DNA of 64,000 nt from Wuchereria bancrofti (taxonomy: Eukaryota > Nematoda > Chromadorea > Rhabditida > Onchocercidae): positions 4,370,721 through 4,434,720 of the forward strand of contig SSBO01000007.1 of NCBI GenBank assembly GCA_005281725.1, given 5' to 3'. Position numbers and translations under genes: made by a program. The notes beneath the pieces are model-generated. The model did no database searches. It saw only the letters and a program-made list of their open reading frames with translations, and had not been told where the DNA came from. Shown here one piece after another: positions 60,607-64,000 of this stretch. The first letter of the stretch is position 1. Each line of letters starts with the position of its first letter.

Positions 60607-63600
60607 AGAGCCAATTTTTTATAGGTATGAAAAGAATATCAGATTTTGGTTTAACAATTTGGTATTTATGATAAAATAAAGCTCTGAGATAGTTAACTGT
60701 TCAATGCAAGCAAAAGAGAAGTGACAAAGTTGAATATAATTGCCTTCTATTTTGTGGTAAGCTACTGGTAAAAGTAAAGCTGTCACAAATATCACTGACA
60801 CCGAAGTGCTTGTAGGCGATGAATTTCTCCTGCTGTATAATACAGTGGTGCACTGATAACTTTATTTCAAAATACACTCTGCATTTTCTGTACGAAATGA
60901 TACGTTGTCATATCACACTGCTTGTCGCGAATTTCAATATCGAATATGTTAATACTGCTTAATATAGCAATCCATTATAATTTCCTTTGCAATGCATCGC
61001 ACTCGTTTAGCTGACCTTTGATCTTATAACAATCCTATGCTATGAGCATCCACCATTTAATGTCAATTGTAACCAACTATAGTTGCCACCCAATGTAAGT
61101 TCTTTGTGATATCCATGCAATCCTTGCATTGTAACTATTGTCCTTTGTAACCTATTGTTCAAGTAACTCATTATCATCTAATTAAACGATTTCTTCTTTG
61201 TAAAAATGTCTGATTATAAACCACTCCCACATCTTAATATGTATAATGCATCAGTTTTGTTGGATTTATCAAGATTGTACGGTTGCTTCTGTTAATAAAG
61301 GATTATTCTCTTCCTCTCTTACCCCACATACTTACATCTACATTCAACGAATCTCCCTGCAATCAACAACCTTTCCCGAAATAATAAATTAACTTAACAA
61401 TCTACCAAGAGAAATTTTGCTTCCACAACACTGCCTGCAAATGATAGATTTTATCATAGAAAGACAAATAATGCATGAATCGCTCTTATAAATGACATCC
61501 GAATCGTTTCTGGAAAATACACCCTCAGACTTCTCCGGAATAAAACAACTGTAATTATTAGTCATATTGTATAAGCAAACCTGAAATTACAAATATATTT
61601 GTAATGAAAATAGAGCAGATGTGCGGACATAATAACCATCGTAAAGTATAGAATGCTAGCTGCAAAGCACAGACTTTATGACATCAATTTTGACAAAATA
61701 TTGCATTCGGAAGTTACTCAACCGATTAATATTGCTTGTTTAAGTATTAAGCACTGAACAATAATATTTGAGACTGTGAAAATTTGCGTTGTATGGAGCT
61801 AAGAAATTAGGAAAGAATAGACTAATTTTCTAGCACTTTTCAAATGTTAAAGAATGAAGAAGAGAAATCTGTCACTTCGATACCATATCACCAATAGAAA
61901 CTTTCAGAAATACGCCCTTCAATAGTAATAATAACAAAAAAAATATGTATTAGGACATAACCGGAAATGGCGAATAATATTTCTGCCTCACTTGTACTTT
62001 GACTTCAAGAATTATTATTGTGCTGAATCCAATCATTTGCAATTCTATCGCTCAGTCAATCGTCATGTTCGTCACTTTTCAGGGTGCACTGTTGAGGTAT
62101 TATTCCTTATTCGGCGCATTGTTTCAAAATCAAATTAAATGAGTACAAATTCTCTGATGACAATTTTAAATTCTCTGAACTATTCGAAATCATTACTAAC
62201 CATGCAAGAATACAACAAATCAAATAGAGATAGTTATCAGACCCTGATCAAATGGAAAAGAGTAAATAAACGACAATCAATAGTAGTAAACACCGAGAGC
62301 AGGTAGAAAAAAAATGACATAATTATTTGAACCTAATTCAGAGAATGACAAAATAATGCTTCTGAATGGATATTACAGCGATTAGAGTTCAAGCGAATAA
62401 AGAGAATTATTTTGGCGTTTATTCAGCATATTTATGGATCTGCTGATATTTCAGGATTAATTAATTTGTTCAAGGCAACGAAACTATGAAACAATTCAAG
62501 AGATTTGCTTTCTGTTAATACTGGCCTGAGAAATCAAATTGCAAATTCAGCTCACTAAAATCATACGAAACACTCAAAGCTTTATTTATGCTATCGATAA
62601 TATACATGACCATATCATACACTAGCGTACGTGAGTGATACGTGATTTGAAAGTTCATTAAAGCATATAAAAAGGAAAGAAGAAAGTAATACGGGCTTAT
62701 GAATTTTTCACTGAAATATATAAAGCTTAATTCATTTCATTTTTTTTTCATTTCGGCTTTTTCATCTGGGTAACCATTATGCAATTAATACATTGTCATC
62801 AAATCTCTGTAAGAGCTCTGACTTTCTGATAATTGTTGTTTGTAACTGTAACTAGATAATGAATAAATCATGATGTTATTAAATAATTGTTAAGTCGATT
62901 AAGACAGCGAATCCTTTCATGAGGTTTTTCCTTTTGATAGCTATCGATTATAATTAACGTTTTTTAAAGAATTTCATCTCAATATTTAATCCCATATTGA
63001 TGCTTTATCAGAAGAAACACAATTGTTTCATATGAGCTGAAATAATTAAAACAGGAAAAGTAATCATTATTGTCTTTGCAGACAGATCGTAATGCTTTTG
63101 TTTGTTTTCAAAGAAAGTTCCACTGGTATCATTGAAATTTGGTAATTTTGAAAAATAAGAGCAAAAGTTGCCACTAGTCTCAAATTAGCGCACTTACTAC
63201 CTAAATTTATAAAAATTTACGACACATTAGCGAATAAATTACAGATAAGGCGCTTTTTGCTTTCTTCCTAAGATATGGTGCTGATAGTACTGATGAAAGC
63301 TGTGTTACTTTTATCAATAGAGAAACGACAATCATTTTATTTCATCTAAACATGGCATAGAATGGATGAATTGCAGTTTAATTTGATTGAATTAGTCATA
63401 CCTATGCAATTTCGAATGCTTACAGAAAGTTTAAAAATGCGACTTTTTCCTTTATTTTGAGCAGAATAATCGAAATCATATATTGCTGGATTGTCATAGC
63501 ACTGAAATAGTAAACAAATATTGTCAAATGCGAGTAACTGTCAAACGCATACAGAAGTTTTGGAAACAGAGAACTCATCATCTCATTTCATTGCGTTATA

Positions 63601-63869
63601 GACAAATGTTTGTAAAAAGTTTTGTCGCAGCAATTCTTTGTGTTTTGAGCGGTCTCACATAATGATACATGGAGAGGTACAATAACCAGCAACTACCGCT
63701 ATCGTATAACAACTTGACAACAATAATTCTTGCTGTATTGTCAAATGATTATTGGTCAAGCAATGAAGTCAATAACCTCCACTGAAAAAATTGATTTTGA
63801 ACACACAGATATCAAATTTATCATCGATTTTCCTTTCTGTGACTGTTGCAGTTAGTATTAGACAGTCAA

Positions 63870-63938
63870 ATTCATTCATTCATTCATTAATTCATTCATT
63901 CATTCATTCATTCATTCATTCATTCATTCATTCATTCA
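63870..63938. repeat. ATTC tetranucleotide microsatellite
   Basis: About 17 units of ATTC on the plus strand with a single interruption near 63889. Confidence 0.95.
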
Positions 63939-64000
63939 GTGAATGAAACTGACTTATTGACTTCGTCTCATGTCGTCTTTTTCTTATTCAATGACGTTTA

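Larger units (their letters stand above)
58647..64000. other. Gene-free stretch upstream of the LRR gene
   Basis: About 5.35 kb with no supported exon. The first 350 bases are less AT-rich and may hold the promoter of the LRR gene. Farther out lie an 84-bp tandem duplication (60439-60606) and an ATTC microsatellite near the right edge. Confidence 0.5.

Noticed and set aside
60422..60679. Plus-strand open frame across the 84-bp duplication as a gene
   Set aside because: The repeat doubles a chance frame; there is no upstream or downstream coding context.

Overview
The window is nuclear DNA from a nematode, most likely a filarial or related spirurid worm. It is AT-rich. Genes are cut by many introns with pyrimidine-TTTCAG acceptors, and several start codons lie 3 to 9 bases behind a strong acceptor that has no local upstream exon, which is the mark of spliced-leader trans-splicing. 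The protein set (a patched-related transporter, an ERM-1-like protein starting MSKKA, a long-linker junctophilin, MAD1) fits this. No bacterial, plasmid, phage or viral gene and no CRISPR array was seen. All exon boundaries below were built by hand from reading frame and splice signals.

All seven supported genes are on the minus strand, so transcription runs from high to low coordinates. From right to left they are: an LRR single-pass membrane protein resembling trophoblast glycoprotein (58646-56036); a 10.7-kb gap; an ezrin/radixin/moesin protein (45341-40827); mitochondrial ribosomal protein uS15m (39375-36881); a patched-related 12-TM protein (35485-28180); the spindle checkpoint protein MAD1 (26898-22631); a 7.7-kb gap with microsatellites; junctophilin (14907-6079); and the 5' part of a BIRC6/BRUCE giant IAP (3515 to the left edge). 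For five genes (ERM, uS15m, PTR, MAD1, junctophilin) the chosen exons add up to a whole number of codons with compatible phases at every junction.

The genes do not form one pathway. They cover membrane-cortex linkage (ERM), mitochondrial translation (uS15m), sterol/lipid-type transport (PTR), the mitotic checkpoint (MAD1), ER-plasma membrane junctions for excitation-contraction coupling (junctophilin), apoptosis and ubiquitin control (BIRC6), and a cell-surface LRR receptor or Wnt-modulator-like protein. ERM, uS15m, PTR and MAD1 are separated by very similar spacers of about 1.3 to 1.45 kb and each has an acceptor right before its ATG. This makes a loose polycistron possible but unproven.

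I found no clearly new biological system. The points most worth a second look are two GC-AG introns in junctophilin, a compact MAD1 with a clear MAD2-binding motif but an altered RLK region, a BIRC6 ortholog in a nematode, an unresolved exon join in the LRR gene, an 84-bp in-frame tandem duplication, and two long gaps that hold relatively GC-rich blocks upstream of erm-1 and junctophilin.
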